Positions 28,337 through 39,640 are shown, numbered from the stretch's first letter. The stretch is 64,000 nt of DNA from Gammaproteobacteria bacterium (GCA_022072255.1 JAJVHZ010000022.1:1-64000), one strand, 5' to 3'. Made by a program: numbers and translations. The notes: generated by a model not told the origin, from the letters alone.

Positions 28337-29110
28337 TCAGTTACGGTTCTTCCATTCCCGCAGGATCGAGAACACCTCTGTTGCATTCGACAGCGCGTGG
28401 CCGCAATACATCTCGGCGGCACGTTGCACTTCCGCATCATTTGTCCGCAGGAACGGGTTGGTCTGACGTTCGAGCGCGATGGTCGAGGGCACCGTGGGTA
28501 CTCCTCGTGCACGCAGCTCGCGGCTGTCCTCGAGTCGTCGCGCGATCGCCGCGTTGCCGGGTTCGACGGTCGCCGCGAACCGAAGATTCGCGAGCGTGTA
28601 CTCGTGGCCGCAGTACACCCGTGTCTCGCCCGGCAACGCGGCGAGCCGCCCGAGCGAGGCGTGCATCTGCGCCGGCGTGCCCTCGAACAGCCGCCCGCAG
28701 CCTGCGGCAAACAGCGTGTCGCCTGTGAAGACGATGCCATCGCCGCAGTAAGCGATCGCGCCCAGGGTATGGCCGGGCACCCACAGCGCCCGCAACTCCA
28801 GAGCCATCTCCGGGATGATTGCGGCATCGCCCTCTCCCACCGCATCGGTGCGCTCCGGGATGGTCTCGGCGACCGGGCCGAAGACGCGCACCGGGAAGCG
28901 GGCGCGGAGCGCCGCGATCCCGCCGACATGATCGTGATGGTGATGCGTGACGATGATCGCCGCCAGTTCCAGCCCGCGGAGCGAGATCGCGGCGAACACC
29001 GGACCCGCCTCGCCCGGATCGACGACCGCCGCGGCGCGACTGCCGGGGCGCGCGAGCAGCCAGACATAATTGTCGCGCAGGGCGGGGATGGCGGTGATCT
29101 CGAGATTCAT
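28337..29110 (-). CDS. gloB: hydroxyacylglutathione hydrolase (glyoxalase II)
   Basis: 257 aa from ATG 29110 (E. coli 251); the ORF start at 29362 overlaps the divergent methyltransferase gene. The binuclear metal site is complete: THHHHDHVGG, PGHTLGAIAY, FTGDTLFAAGCGRLFEG, and a distal YCGHEYTLANLRFA. It hydrolyses S-D-lactoylglutathione in methylglyoxal detoxification. It is divergent from the yafS-like gene and 158 nt from mltD. Confidence 0.96.
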   Translation of the reverse strand: MNLEITAIPALRDNYVWLLARPGSRAAAVVDPGEAGPVFAAISLRGLELAAIIVTHHHHDHVGGIAALRARFPVRVFGPVAETIPERTDAVGEGDAAIIPEMALELRALWVPGHTLGAIAYCGDGIVFTGDTLFAAGCGRLFEGTPAQMHASLGRLAALPGETRVYCGHEYTLANLRFAATVEPGNAAIARRLEDSRELRARGVPTVPSTIALERQTNPFLRTNDAEVQRAAEMYCGHALSNATEVFSILREWKNRN

Positions 29111-29279
29111 GCGTGCGGACCCTGGATCGGGGCGAGCATGCAAGGGCTGGCGCCATGAACGCCGTTCCGGCGCCGGCGCTCTGGACGCAGCTCGCGGTCG
29201 TTCGCTATGGTACCGCCGAGTCACCCTCCGCATCACGCGGGCGGCGGGCACCTTCCAGCCAGGACGGGGTCGGGGAACC

Positions 29280-30059
29280 GTGAGCGACGAGAAGAACACT
29301 GCACGATCGAGCGTGAGATCCGAACTCGAGGCCTGGTTCGATTCCGACCTCGGCCGCTCCATGCTTGCCGGCGTGCTGCTCAGGCTCGGCGCGCTGCTGC
29401 CAACGCTCTTCGGCTACCACATCCTGCAGCTCGGGCTGTTCCGCGACAAACCGCTGATGGCAGCGAGCCGCATCTCCCATCAGGTCGTCTTCAGCATCGA
29501 CCCGGCACTGTATCCACGGCTGGACAACGGCGTCCTGTGCGCGGCGAGCGCCCTGCCGATCGCGGCGGACAGTGTCGACGTGGTCCTGCTGCCCTTCGTC
29601 CTGGAATTCGAACAGGAACCGCACGACGTATTGCGCGAGGTGGAACGCGTGCTGATCGGCGAGGGTCACGTCGTCATCATCGGGTTCAATCCGCTCGGCT
29701 GCTGGGGGCTGTGGCGGCTGCTGCTGTGGTGGCGCGACAACGTGCCATGGAGCGGACGATTCCTGCGCATCGGGCGCCTGAAGGACTGGCTCAAGCTGCT
29801 GGGCTTCGAGGTCACGCACACCAGCCGCGCCTTCTTCAGGCCGCCCCTGAATTCCGCGCGCCTGCTGCGCAACCTGGGCCTGCTCGAGCTGCTCGGACGC
29901 AAGCTGTTGCCGATGTTCGGCGGCTGCTACGTCATCGTCGCGCGCAAACGCCTGCAGCGGCTGATACCCATACGCACGCAGTGGCGGGCGCGACGCCGGC
30001 TGATCGCCGCCGGCGTCGTCGAACCCACCGCTTTCCAGGCGCCGCGCGATGAACGCTGA
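29280..30059 (+). CDS. yafS: SAM-dependent methyltransferase, YafS-like
   Basis: 259 aa from GTG 29280. Class I methyltransferase features include [37 protein letters not shown], the usual motif post-I/II region, and [23 protein letters not shown]. The glycine motif I is not well kept. The substrate is unknown. The gene sits between gloB and rnhA exactly as yafS does in E. coli, which is the main reason for the symbol. It overlaps rnhA by 11 nt. Confidence 0.8.
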   Translation: MSDEKNTARSSVRSELEAWFDSDLGRSMLAGVLLRLGALLPTLFGYHILQLGLFRDKPLMAASRISHQVVFSIDPALYPRLDNGVLCAASALPIAADSVDVVLLPFVLEFEQEPHDVLREVERVLIGEGHVVIIGFNPLGCWGLWRLLLWWRDNVPWSGRFLRIGRLKDWLKLLGFEVTHTSRAFFRPPLNSARLLRNLGLLELLGRKLLPMFGGCYVIVARKRLQRLIPIRTQWRARRRLIAAGVVEPTAFQAPRDER

Positions 30060-30516
30060 GGCCGGCGGGGATGTCGTGGAGATCTATTCCGACGGGGCGT
30101 GCCGCGGCAACCCCGGTCCCGGCGGCTGGGGAGTCGTGCTCCGATACCGGCATCACGAGAAGACCCTGCAGGGCGCGGAGCGTGAAACGACGAACAACCG
30201 CATGGAGCTGATGGCCGCCATCGCCGGGTTGGAGAGCCTGAAGCGTCCAAGCCGCGTCAGACTGACCACGGACTCGCAGTATGTGATGAACGGCCTGCGC
30301 TCCTGGCTGAAGGACTGGAAGCGCCGTGGCTGGAGGACCGCGGACAGGAAGCCCGTGAAGAATGTCGACCTCTGGCAGCGCCTCGACGAGGCGGCATCCA
30401 GGCACGAGGTCGAATACGAATGGGTGCGGGGGCACACGGGTCACGTGGACAATGAGCGCGCCGATGCGCTCGCGAACGCGGCCATCGACGGGCTGCTCGG
30501 GGAGTCACGCGGATAA
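30049..30516 (+). CDS. rnhA: ribonuclease HI
   Basis: 155 aa, exact family size. Catalytic Asp 15, Glu 53, Asp 75 and Asp 139 have the same spacing (38, 22, 64) as in the E. coli enzyme. It opens with [17 protein letters not shown]. It removes RNA from RNA-DNA hybrids. The start overlaps the end of the methyltransferase gene, and dnaQ follows 4 nt after its stop. In E. coli rnhA and dnaQ are divergent; here they are co-directional and probably co-transcribed. Confidence 0.98.
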   Translation: MNAEAGGDVVEIYSDGACRGNPGPGGWGVVLRYRHHEKTLQGAERETTNNRMELMAAIAGLESLKRPSRVRLTTDSQYVMNGLRSWLKDWKRRGWRTADRKPVKNVDLWQRLDEAASRHEVEYEWVRGHTGHVDNERADALANAAIDGLLGESRG

Positions 30517-30520
30517 TCTC

Positions 30521-31255
30521 ATGCGACAGGTCGTTCTTGATACCGAAACCACGGGCCTGGAGCCCGCCGAAGGGCACCGCGTCATCGAGATAGGTTGCGT
30601 GGAGATGGTGAACCGGCGGCGCACCACGCGCACGTATCACTGTTACCTGAACCCGGACCGCGAAATCGACGACGGCGCGGTGGCCGTGCACGGCATCACC
30701 CGCGAGCAGCTGGCGAGCAGCCCGCGGTTCGGGGAGGTGGCGCAGGAGTTCATCGACTTCCTCCGCGATGCCGAGGTCATCATCCACAACGCGCCGTTCG
30801 ACGTCGGCTTCCTGAACGCGGAACTCGCGCGGCTGGGCGCAGCGTGGGGAACGCTGACCGATCACTGCCAGATCACCGATACGCTGGCGATGGCGCGCGA
30901 GCAGCATCCCGGCCAACGCAACAACCTGGACGCGCTCTGCAAGCGTTACAACGTGGACAACTCGGGCCGCACGCTGCATGGAGCACTGCTCGATGCGGAG
31001 ATCCTCTCCGACGTCTATCTGCGTATGACCGGCGGGCAGGCGACGCTGCTGCTGGATGAATCGCCGCCGGCGCGCGAGGCGCAGGTGCTTGCCGTCAATT
31101 CCCCGCACCGCGAGGAACGCCCGGCACTGCGCGTGGTCGCCGCCAGTGCCGAGGAACTCGCGGCGCACCGGGTGCGGTTGGCCACCCTGCAGAAGAAAAG
31201 CGACGGGCGCTGCATATGGCTGCAGCTGCCGGGCCAGGAGGCCGCCGACTCCTAG
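30521..31255 (+). CDS. dnaQ: DNA polymerase III epsilon subunit (3'-5' exonuclease)
   Basis: 244 aa from ATG 30521 (E. coli 243). Exo I is DTETTGL (Asp 7, Glu 9), exo II HNAPFDVGFLNAEL, exo III with the terminal His-Asp pair in TLHGALLDAEILSDVY. The C-terminal region after residue 185 is the alpha-binding tail. It proofreads for replicative Pol III. It follows rnhA by 4 nt. The ORF start at 30362 overlaps rnhA and is not used. Confidence 0.97.
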   Translation: MRQVVLDTETTGLEPAEGHRVIEIGCVEMVNRRRTTRTYHCYLNPDREIDDGAVAVHGITREQLASSPRFGEVAQEFIDFLRDAEVIIHNAPFDVGFLNAELARLGAAWGTLTDHCQITDTLAMAREQHPGQRNNLDALCKRYNVDNSGRTLHGALLDAEILSDVYLRMTGGQATLLLDESPPAREAQVLAVNSPHREERPALRVVAASAEELAAHRVRLATLQKKSDGRCIWLQLPGQEAADS

Positions 31256-31321
31256 GACGCCGGGCCACGCCGGCGCCGCACGGCCGAGACCATGCAAGGC
31301 CTGCCCGGCCCGGCCGGCGAC

Positions 31322-31639
31322 TCACGCGTTGGCAGCCGCCTGGGTCAGCCTCTGCAGTTCTCCGGACTGGTACATCTCCATGACGATGTCGCAGCCGCCG
31401 ACCAGCTCGCCGTTGACGAAGACCTGGGGAAAGGTCGGCCAGTTGGAATAACGCGGCAGGTTCTGGCGCATCTCGGGGTCGGCCAGGACGTCCACGTGCG
31501 CGAAGTCCACTCCACAGGCGGCAAGCGCCTGGGAGGCGCGCATCGAGAAGCCACACTGCGGGAACTGCGGGGTCCCCTTCATAAAGATGACTATGCGATT
31601 GCCCTCGATCGTCTGCTTGATACGCTCCATCACGTCCAT
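31322..31639 (-). CDS. grxD: monothiol glutaredoxin (Grx4 family)
   Basis: 105 aa (E. coli GrxD 115). The active site is C-G-F-S at Cys 29, preceded by the FMKGTPQFP loop. The glutathione-binding WPTFPQVFVNGELVGGCDI is intact. Family members carry [2Fe-2S] clusters between two subunits and pass them on to Fe-S assembly. It is convergent with dnaQ. A second in-frame ATG nine bases on is an alternative start. Confidence 0.96.
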   Translation of the reverse strand: MDVMERIKQTIEGNRIVIFMKGTPQFPQCGFSMRASQALAACGVDFAHVDVLADPEMRQNLPRYSNWPTFPQVFVNGELVGGCDIVMEMYQSGELQRLTQAAANA

Positions 31640-31850
31640 AACGGCGGTCTGCCTCTCGATTAATCAGCGGGTTACTTTGTTGAGTCTAAATCGACCCGCG
31701 GGCCCTGTCACGCCGGGCGCAGGGCGTCGGTAGCCCCCGCGCCGACGGCTTGCAAATGCCGACGGACATGGCCGACAATTCGGCTCGTTCAACTTGGGGG
31801 ATGCCCGTCAGACCGGCTGCGCGACGGGGCGGATCACGGAGGGTAACAAT

Positions 31851-32453
31851 ATGAAAAATCCACTGGATTCAATTAGTAAAACCATCGTGCTGGGCGTCAT
31901 CGTGGCGCTTGTGCTGGCCTGGCTGGTGAGGTCCGGCGGCGAGTTCAACCTGCCCGGGGTCTACCGCTGGCTACATTATATTGCGGGCGTGTGCTGGATC
32001 GGCCTGCTCTACTATTTCAACCTGGTCCAGGTGCCGGCCCTGGCCGCCGCCGCCGCGGACAAGGGCGGACCGGGCGGCGCCGGCGTCACCAAATATGTAG
32101 CGCCCCGCGCCCTGCTGTGGTTCCGCTGGGCGGCTGTGGTCACCTGGCTGTCCGGCGCGGCGTTCCTGGGCAAGAATTTCCTCCCCGCGTTCACGCTCGG
32201 GTTGGCAGCCGCCGAGCCGAGCCCCTACCTGACGGCGATCGGCATCGGCGCGTGGCTCGGTACCATCATGCTCTTCAACGTCTGGGTGCTCATCTGGCCC
32301 AATCAGAAAAAGGTTCTCGGTCTGGTGCAGGCGACCGACGAGGAGAAGGCCAGGGCCCGGCGCGTGGGCGCGCTGGCCTCACGCACGAACACGCTGCTGT
32401 CGATACCGATGCTCCTGTTCATGGGCGCGGCCAGCCACGGGGTGCTGTTCTGA
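31851..32453 (+). CDS. PuuD-like (Urate_ox_N/DUF989) membrane protein
   Basis: 200 aa from ATG 31851, with GGAGGGT upstream. At least four membrane segments: about 9-27, 38-57, 83-103 and 121-146. Motifs YRWLHYIAGVCWIGLLYYFN and YVAPRALLWFRWAAVVTWLSG match the membrane half of the PuuD urate hydroxylase family. Full PuuD proteins carry a C-terminal cytochrome c domain, which is missing here, and no purine-degradation gene is near. Urate oxidation is therefore doubtful; short homologues are often given this name by domain match alone. A strong terminator follows 67 nt downstream. Confidence 0.75.
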   Translation: MKNPLDSISKTIVLGVIVALVLAWLVRSGGEFNLPGVYRWLHYIAGVCWIGLLYYFNLVQVPALAAAAADKGGPGGAGVTKYVAPRALLWFRWAAVVTWLSGAAFLGKNFLPAFTLGLAAAEPSPYLTAIGIGAWLGTIMLFNVWVLIWPNQKKVLGLVQATDEEKARARRVGALASRTNTLLSIPMLLFMGAASHGVLF

Positions 32454-32519
32454 GTCTCACGGTTGACTGAGTCGCACAACCCACAGACGGACAGCGAGGC
32501 GTCGTTGCGACGCGACAAG

Positions 32520-32549
32520 GCCCGGCCCTTCGGCCGGGCTTCTTCTTTT
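32520..32549 (+). terminator. Rho-independent terminator
   Basis: Perfect 8-bp stem GCCCGGCC/GGCCGGGC with CTTC loop, followed by TTCTTCTTTT. It closes the PuuD-like gene and lies before argD. It argues against the argD reading frame starting at 32463, because that start would place the hairpin inside the gene. Confidence 0.9.
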
Positions 32550-32624
32550 CCGGGGTACGAAAAATTGAAAGCGCGGACCACCACCCCGACACGGGACGAC
32601 GTCAACAGCAGCCGCGATGCGTTG

Positions 32625-33782
32625 ATGTCAACCTACCAGCGCCTGCCGGTCGCTTTCGTGCGCGGCAGCGGCGCCTACCTGTGGGACGAGAACGGCCGCC
32701 GTTATCTCGATGCGCTGAGCGGTGTGGCTGTCTGCAACCTCGGGCACGCGCATCCGGTCCTCGCCGCGGCAATCGCGGAGCAGGCGTCCACCGTGCTGCA
32801 TACCTCCAACATTTTTCGTATTGCGCTGCAGGAAGAGCTCGGGAGGCGGCTGACGCAGCTGGCGGGAATGGAGAAGGCTTTTTTCTGCAACTCCGGCGCC
32901 GAGGCCAACGAGGCCGCCATCAAGCTCGCGCGCCTGCATGGACATTCTCGCGCCATCGCCGAACCGCAGATCCTCGTCATGGAGGACAGCTTCCACGGGC
33001 GCACCATGGCCACGCTCAGCGCCACCGGCAACGCGAAGATACAGCAGGGCTTCGAGCCGCTGGTGCAGGGATTTCTGCGCGTGCCCTACGGGGACCTCGA
33101 CGCGATCGCCGCGCTCGCCGACGCCCGCGACGACATCGCCGCGATCCTGGTCGAACCGATACAGGGCGAGGGCGGCATCAACATCGCCCCACCAGGGTAT
33201 CTCGCCGGGGTCCGCAGGCTTTGCGACCGCAATGACTGGCTGATGATGCTCGACGAGGTGCAGACCGGCATGTGCCGCACCGGTCGCTGGTTCGCCTGCC
33301 AGCACGAAGGCGTGACGCCGGACGTCATGGCGCTGGCAAAGGCGCTGGGCAATGGCGTTCCCATCGGCACCAGCCTCGCCGTCGGCAAGGCCGCCGCGCT
33401 GCTCTCGCCTGGCAGGCACGGTTCCACCTTCGGCGGCAGTCCGCTCGCCTGCCGCGCCGCGCTGGCCGTGATCGAGGTGATGGAACGCGAGCGCCTCGAT
33501 GAGCGCGCCGCCGCCATCGGGGCGCAGATCCTGCAGCGCCTCCGGGACGCGCTGCGCGGAATCGCGGCAGTCCGTGATGTACGCGGCAGGGGCATGATGA
33601 TCGGCATCGAATTGGACCGCCCGTGCGCCGAGCTCGTGACGCAGGCGCTCGCTGCCGGGCTGCTCATCAACGTGACCGCCGACAATGTCGTAAGGCTGCT
33701 GCCGCCACTCATCTACGGGGCCGAGGAGGTCGAGAGCCTGGTATCGACGCTCGCCTCCGTCATCGCCCGCTTCGCGGGCTGA
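32625..33782 (+). CDS. argD: acetylornithine aminotransferase
   Basis: 385 aa from ATG 32625, giving the common start MSTYQRLPVAF; no strong ribosome site is seen, so the start is the least sure part. Class III aminotransferase motifs: FCNSGAEANEAAIKLAR, FHGRTMATLSATG, the pyridoxal Asp in MLDEVQTGMCRTG, and the PLP Lys in MALAKALGNGVPIG. It converts N-acetylglutamate semialdehyde to N-acetylornithine. It lies 24 nt before argF, making a two-gene arginine unit. Confidence 0.93.
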   Translation: MSTYQRLPVAFVRGSGAYLWDENGRRYLDALSGVAVCNLGHAHPVLAAAIAEQASTVLHTSNIFRIALQEELGRRLTQLAGMEKAFFCNSGAEANEAAIKLARLHGHSRAIAEPQILVMEDSFHGRTMATLSATGNAKIQQGFEPLVQGFLRVPYGDLDAIAALADARDDIAAILVEPIQGEGGINIAPPGYLAGVRRLCDRNDWLMMLDEVQTGMCRTGRWFACQHEGVTPDVMALAKALGNGVPIGTSLAVGKAAALLSPGRHGSTFGGSPLACRAALAVIEVMERERLDERAAAIGAQILQRLRDALRGIAAVRDVRGRGMMIGIELDRPCAELVTQALAAGLLINVTADNVVRLLPPLIYGAEEVESLVSTLASVIARFAG

Positions 33783-33806
33783 AGGCTCGCCATACCCGCA
33801 CCGCCC

Positions 33807-34721
33807 ATGATTCGGCATTTTCTCACCCTGATGGACCTGAGCAGCGAGGAGCTGCTCGGACTGATACACCGCGGCATCGAACTGAAGGCCATGCGTGCCG
33901 CCGGCCGCCTGCACGAGCCGCTGAAGAACCGCGTGCTCGCCATGGTGTTCGAGAAGTCGTCGACCCGCACGCGCGTCTCCTTCGAGGCGGCGATGGCCGA
34001 GTTCGGCGGACAGGCGATGTTCCTCTCCCCGCGCGACACCCAGCTCGGCCGCGGCGAGCCGGTGGAGGACACGGCACGGGTCCTCTCGCGGATGGTCCAT
34101 GCGATCATGGTGCGCACCTACGAACACGAGAAGATCGAGCTGCTGGCCGACTACGCCAGCGTACCGGTCATTAACGGCCTGACCGATCTCCACCATCCCT
34201 GCCAGCTGCTCGCCGACATGCAGACCTATCACGAGCACCGCGGTCCGATCCGGGGCAAGACGGTGGCCTGGATCGGGGACGGCAACAACATGTGCAATTC
34301 CTACATTCATGCCTCCAGGCAGTACGGCTTCACGCTGCGCGTCGCCTCTCCGCAGGGTTATGATCCGGAACCCGACGTGCTCGCCGAAGGCACCAGGGTG
34401 GAGCTGCTGCGCGATCCAGACAAGGCGGCCGCGAACGCGGACCTGGTCGTGACCGACGTCTGGGCCAGCATGGGGCAGGAGCAGGAGGCGCGCGCGCGCC
34501 AGGAGGCGTTCGCCGGGTTCGAGGTCAACGAGGCCGTGATGGCGCACGCGAAGTCCGACGCGATCTTCATGCACTGCCTGCCGGCGCACCGCGGCGAGGA
34601 GGTGAGCGCGGGCGTGATCGATTCGCCGCAGAGCGTGGTCTGGGACGAGGCCGGCAACCGGCTGCACGCCCAGAAGGCGCTGCTCGAGTTTCTGCTCGCG
34701 GGCGCCCCGGCGGCGCGGTAG
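33807..34721 (+). CDS. argF: ornithine carbamoyltransferase
   Basis: 304 aa, the anabolic size. Carbamoyl phosphate site [18 protein letters not shown], and ornithine/catalytic HCLPAHRG are all intact. It condenses ornithine with carbamoyl phosphate to citrulline. Directly after argD and 13 nt before surE. It may therefore be transcribed into the surE-pcm-nlpD-rpoS block unless a promoter intervenes. Confidence 0.97.
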   Translation: MIRHFLTLMDLSSEELLGLIHRGIELKAMRAAGRLHEPLKNRVLAMVFEKSSTRTRVSFEAAMAEFGGQAMFLSPRDTQLGRGEPVEDTARVLSRMVHAIMVRTYEHEKIELLADYASVPVINGLTDLHHPCQLLADMQTYHEHRGPIRGKTVAWIGDGNNMCNSYIHASRQYGFTLRVASPQGYDPEPDVLAEGTRVELLRDPDKAAANADLVVTDVWASMGQEQEARARQEAFAGFEVNEAVMAHAKSDAIFMHCLPAHRGEEVSAGVIDSPQSVVWDEAGNRLHAQKALLEFLLAGAPAAR

Positions 34722-34734
34722 GACGCGCCGCCCC

Positions 34735-35496
34735 ATGCGATTTCTCGTCAGCAACGACGACGGTTATCAGGCGCTGGGCCTGCGCGCGCTCGCCCAGTCG
34801 CTGATGCGGCACGGCGAAGTCGTGGTGGTGGCGCCGGACCGGAATCGCAGTGGCGCCAGCAACTCCCTCACCCTGGATGCGCCGCTGCGCGTCCAGCAGG
34901 CCGACAATGGATACCATTACGTCAACGGCACGCCGACGGATTGCGTGCACCTGGCCATCACCGGTCTGCTGGAGCGCGATCCGGACATGGTGATTGCCGG
35001 CATCAACGCCGGGGCCAACCTCGGCGACGATGTGCTTTACTCCGGAACCGTTGCCGCCGCCATGGAGGGACGGTTCCTGGGGCTGCCTGCGATCGCCGTC
35101 TCGCTGGTCGGCGAGAGCTTCACGCATTTCGAGACCGCCACCCGGGTCGTGGAGCAGCTCATCGATCACATGCTGCGCCGTCCGCTGCCCGCCGATACGA
35201 TCTTGAACGTGAACGTTCCGGACCTGCCCTGGGCGGAGATCGCCGGCTTCGAGGCGACCAGGCTCGGCCACCGTCACAAGGCCGAGCCGGCGGTCAGGAC
35301 GAGGGATCCGCGCGGACGCTCGATCTACTGGGTAGGCCCGGCGGGTCCCGAGGAGGACGCGGGCCCGGGCACGGATTTCAACGCGATCCGGCGCAGATGC
35401 GTGTCGATCACGCCGTTGCAGGTTGATTTGACACGCTATACGGCGCTGGATACCGTTGCGCAGTGGCTGCACGATGTTACGCAACGCGATGAATGA
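34735..35496 (+). CDS. surE: 5'/3'-nucleotidase SurE
   Basis: 253 aa (E. coli 253). Metal site [11 protein letters not shown] (Asp 8, Asp 9), [15 protein letters not shown], and [26 protein letters not shown]. It dephosphorylates nucleoside monophosphates and short polyphosphate in stationary phase. The last codons overlap the start of pcm. It opens the conserved surE-pcm-nlpD-rpoS order. Confidence 0.97.
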   Translation: MRFLVSNDDGYQALGLRALAQSLMRHGEVVVVAPDRNRSGASNSLTLDAPLRVQQADNGYHYVNGTPTDCVHLAITGLLERDPDMVIAGINAGANLGDDVLYSGTVAAAMEGRFLGLPAIAVSLVGESFTHFETATRVVEQLIDHMLRRPLPADTILNVNVPDLPWAEIAGFEATRLGHRHKAEPAVRTRDPRGRSIYWVGPAGPEEDAGPGTDFNAIRRRCVSITPLQVDLTRYTALDTVAQWLHDVTQRDE

Positions 35497-36145
35497 CGCT
35501 CGTGGTATCGGAATGACCTCGCAGCGTGCGCGCGACCGCCTGGTCGCGCAGCTGCGGGAGATGGGCATACATTCCTCCCGCGTTCTCGACATCATGCGCC
35601 ATACGCCCCGGCATTTGTTCATCGACGAGGCGCTCGCCAGCCGCGCCTACGAGAACACCGCGCTGCCGATCGGACACGGGCAGACCATCTCCCAGCCATT
35701 CATCGTCGCGCGCATGACGGAGGCCCTGCTCGAGGGCGGTCCGCTGCACAAGGTACTGGAGGTCGGTGCCGGATGCGGCTACCAGACGGTGATCCTCGCC
35801 CAGGTTGCCGACCAGGTCTACTCCATCGAGCGCATCGCCGCGCTGGCGAGCCGGTTGCGCGATCGGCTGCGCGCCATGAATCATTTTCACGTCAGTGTGC
35901 GCCATGGCGACGGCAGCCTCGGTTGGGCCAGGCACGCGCCGTACGACGGAATTCTCGTTGCGGCGGCGCCGCTGGGCCTGCCGCGGCGCCTGCTCGATCA
36001 GCTCGCCCCCGGCGGGCGGCTGGTGATCCCTGTCGGTGCCGCCGGTCAGCAGCAGTTGCTGCGCATCACGCGCACCGACGAGGGATTCCACGAGGAGTAT
36101 CTCGACAAGGTCAGCTTCGTGCCGCTGCTCGGGGGCGTCAGCTAG
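35489..36145 (+). CDS. pcm: protein-L-isoaspartate O-methyltransferase
   Basis: 218 aa from ATG 35489; ATG 35475 or 35513 are other options (E. coli Pcm 208). Family motifs: [19 protein letters not shown] and the SAM motif [16 protein letters not shown], then HGDGSLGW and a final VSFVPLLGG. It methylates isoaspartyl residues in damaged proteins for repair. It overlaps surE by 8 nt and precedes nlpD by 17 nt. Confidence 0.95.
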   Translation: MNDARGIGMTSQRARDRLVAQLREMGIHSSRVLDIMRHTPRHLFIDEALASRAYENTALPIGHGQTISQPFIVARMTEALLEGGPLHKVLEVGAGCGYQTVILAQVADQVYSIERIAALASRLRDRLRAMNHFHVSVRHGDGSLGWARHAPYDGILVAAAPLGLPRRLLDQLAPGGRLVIPVGAAGQQQLLRITRTDEGFHEEYLDKVSFVPLLGGVS

Positions 36146-36162
36146 CGGCGCGGATCGCCTCC

Positions 36163-36984
36163 ATGACGGGTGGTACTGCAAACACTGCCGTTCGTTCGCT
36201 CGCCGCCGCGGCCCTGCTTGCGGCGCTCAACGGATGCTCCGGCCGCTACGCGGCCCCGCTCGACGAGGAGCTCAGCGAAGTGTCGGAACCGGCGCCCGTC
36301 GTTCGCCCGTCGGCGCCCGCGCGCGCCGCGCACGGCGAGTATGTGATTAAGCAGGGCGACACGCTCTACGGCATCGCCTGGCGATTCAAGCTCGACTACC
36401 AGGTACTGGCGCGCTGGAACGGGATTGGGCCGCCCTACCGGATCTACCCCGGTCAGCGGCTGCGGCTGTCCCCGCCGGCCGCCACCGCCGCGCCCGCGAT
36501 CGGCGCATCGACCAGGAAGGCGGCAACCGCCGCGCCGCCCGCCGCGGTCAGTCCCTCGCCGGCGAAGCCGCCGGCAATCGCCGCAACCGCATCGCGCGCC
36601 GGCGGCGCGGCCCGCATCATCGGCGGAATAGCGTGGCAGTGGCCCGCGCAGGGACGCGTGGAATCCGCCGATTCGGTCCTGGGCGAGCGCGGCATCAACA
36701 TATTCGGTGCGCGCGGCCAGTCCGTACGCGCGGCGGCGGCCGGGCGGATCGTGTACAGCGGCAGTGGACTGGTGGGATACGGAAAGCTTATCATCATCGA
36801 ACACAACGACACCTATCTCAGCGCCTATGCCCACAACGACAGACTGCTTGTGGCGGAGGGCGCAAGGGTCGTCGGCGGTCAGCAGATCGCCGAGATGGGA
36901 AGCACGGGTGCGCGGCAGGTGATGTTGCATTTCGAGATCCGCCGCGGCGGGAAGCCCGTTCCTCCCCTTGAATTCCTCCCTTGA
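36163..36984 (+). CDS. nlpD: NlpD-type lipoprotein, murein hydrolase activator
   Basis: 273 aa from ATG 36163. Lipobox L-N-G-C (Cys 25). A LysM domain ([16 protein letters not shown]) starts near residue 62, then an Ala/Pro linker, and a C-terminal M23/LytM domain ([25 protein letters not shown], then [16 protein letters not shown]). The metal ligands of active LytM enzymes are lost: the HxH site reads M-L-H, and the first His/Asp pair is absent. That is the degenerate state of NlpD, which activates AmiC rather than cutting murein itself. rpoS follows 17 nt on. In E. coli the main rpoS promoter lies inside nlpD. Confidence 0.93.
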   Translation: MTGGTANTAVRSLAAAALLAALNGCSGRYAAPLDEELSEVSEPAPVVRPSAPARAAHGEYVIKQGDTLYGIAWRFKLDYQVLARWNGIGPPYRIYPGQRLRLSPPAATAAPAIGASTRKAATAAPPAAVSPSPAKPPAIAATASRAGGAARIIGGIAWQWPAQGRVESADSVLGERGINIFGARGQSVRAAAAGRIVYSGSGLVGYGKLIIIEHNDTYLSAYAHNDRLLVAEGARVVGGQQIAEMGSTGARQVMLHFEIRRGGKPVPPLEFLP

Positions 36985-37001
36985 GACGTGAGCTAACGGG
37001 A

Positions 37002-38108
37002 ATGGCGGCAACGGGAACGAACGGCCAGGGAACGAGGGGCAAGCCTGCGGGATCCGGCCCCGAGTCGCGCGTCGAGGACGGCGCGGCGCTGGAGATCGAA
37101 GCCCTCGAGACGGAGACCATCGAGGAAGATCTCGATATCACGCTGGCCGATGCGCAGACGCTCGCCGAGGAGCCCGACGACATCGGCGAGCCCGCCGCCG
37201 AGGACACGCTGGATCCCTCGATCACCATCACCGTCGACCGCGCGGTCCCCGCGGGAGACGTCTCGGAAGGCGAACTCGACGCCACGCGCATCTATCTCAA
37301 CGAGATCGGCTTCGCGGACCTGCTCACCGCCGAGGAGGAGGTCCGCTACGCACGGCTGGCGAAACGCGGCGACGAATCGGCCCGCAAGAGGATGATCGTC
37401 AGCAATCTGCGCCTGGTGGTGAAGATCGCGCGCCGCTACATGAACCGGGGCCTGGCGCTGCTGGACCTGATCGAGGAAGGCAACCTCGGCCTGATACGCG
37501 CGGTGGAGAAATTCGACCCGGAACGCGGCTTCCGTTTCTCCACCTATGCCACCTGGTGGATACGTCAGACGGTCGAGCGCGCGCTGATGAACCAGACGCG
37601 CACCATCCGGCTGCCCATCCACGTGGTCAAGGAGATCAACATCTACATGCGGGCCGCGCGCCGGCTCGCGCAGACTCTCGATCGCGAACCCACGCCCGAG
37701 GACGTGGCGCAGATGCTCGATCGGCCGATCGACGAGGTCAAACGCATGCTCGGTCTCAACGAGCGCGTCACCTCCATGGACAGCACCACCGACCACGACT
37801 CGGACCGCTCGCTGCTGGACACGATCCCCGACGAGCAGAACCCGGACCCCTGGCTGCTGCTGCAGGACAACGACATGCAGCGGCACATCGAGATCTGGCT
37901 GTCGCAGCTCAACGACAAGCAGCGCGCGGTCGTCGAGCGGCGCTTCGGCCTGAACGGGCACGAGATCGCCACGCTCGAGGAGGTCGGCAACGCGATCGGC
38001 GTGACGCGTGAGCGGGTCCGCCAGATACAGATCGAGGCCCTGAAGCGCCTGCGCCAGATCCTGGAGCGCCAGGGCTTCTCGGTCGAGTCACTGCTGCGCG
38101 AGACCTGA
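37002..38108 (+). CDS. rpoS: RNA polymerase sigma factor RpoS
   Basis: 368 aa from ATG 37002 (E. coli 330); the TTG at 36981 overlaps nlpD and is not favoured. An acidic N-terminal extension of about 85 residues precedes the sigma core. Region 2 is [44 protein letters not shown], region 3 begins [11 protein letters not shown], region 4 ends [16 protein letters not shown]. Position after nlpD separates it from RpoD and RpoH. It is the general stress and stationary-phase sigma factor. Confidence 0.96.
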   Translation: MAATGTNGQGTRGKPAGSGPESRVEDGAALEIEALETETIEEDLDITLADAQTLAEEPDDIGEPAAEDTLDPSITITVDRAVPAGDVSEGELDATRIYLNEIGFADLLTAEEEVRYARLAKRGDESARKRMIVSNLRLVVKIARRYMNRGLALLDLIEEGNLGLIRAVEKFDPERGFRFSTYATWWIRQTVERALMNQTRTIRLPIHVVKEINIYMRAARRLAQTLDREPTPEDVAQMLDRPIDEVKRMLGLNERVTSMDSTTDHDSDRSLLDTIPDEQNPDPWLLLQDNDMQRHIEIWLSQLNDKQRAVVERRFGLNGHEIATLEEVGNAIGVTRERVRQIQIEALKRLRQILERQGFSVESLLRET

Positions 38109-38148
38109 TCCGCGCCGACGGCGCCCTGCCGCCGGCCCGCCGATCGGC

Positions 38149-39269
<1,121 letters not shown>

Positions 39270-39463
39270 GCGTCGTGATTCGAGGACGCACCACCTCGCG
39301 CCGATAGCGACTGCGTGATGCCAGATGAAGCGCGTGACGAGTCGTTGAGATGCGGCATCGAGCGGCGCGAAGAGTTGCGAATGACGAACAACGGATGCTT
39401 GTGCGAACCACCGACATCAATCATCGACGAGCGATCCCAGTCGTAACCAGATTACAAAAAAGT

Positions 39464-39492
39464 TTGCAACTGTTCGCATTGTGATGTATATA
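39464..39492 (+). promoter_or_regulatory. promoter of the Lys/Ala-rich peptide gene
   Basis: -35 TTGCAA, 17-nt spacer, -10 TATATA (followed by AAT) in a clearly AT-richer segment (about 39440-39500) than its surroundings. It lies 55 nt before the small gene at 39548. Confidence 0.6.
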
Positions 39493-39547
39493 AATGCGCG
39501 TGGTACTTGCTTCACATGCTGTTCAACACATCGATAGGGGGTTAAAC

Positions 39548-39640
39548 ATGGCAGCAAAGAAGAAGGCTAGCAAGAAAAAGGTAGCGAAGAAGTCGGCCGC
39601 GAAGAAGACGAAGAAGAAGGCAGCGAAGAAGAAGAAGTAG
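39548..39640 (+). CDS. 30-residue Lys/Ala-rich histone H1-like basic peptide
   Basis: Too short for the ORF track. 30 aa, of which 17 are Lys and most others Ala, in K-K-K-A/S repeats (for example KKKASKKKVAKK). AGGGGG lies 7 nt before the ATG and a good promoter about 55 nt upstream. It resembles the Lys-rich tails of bacterial histone H1-like or AlgP-type DNA-binding proteins, but here the tail stands alone. It may bind DNA or RNA by charge; that is inference. The codons vary between AAG and AAA and among the Ala codons. Monocistronic between adk and mrcB. Confidence 0.7.
   Translation: MAAKKKASKKKVAKKSAAKKTKKKAAKKKK

Noticed and set aside
36163-36984. Active M23 peptidase
   Set aside because: The zinc ligands are lost, so an NlpD-type activator is the better call.
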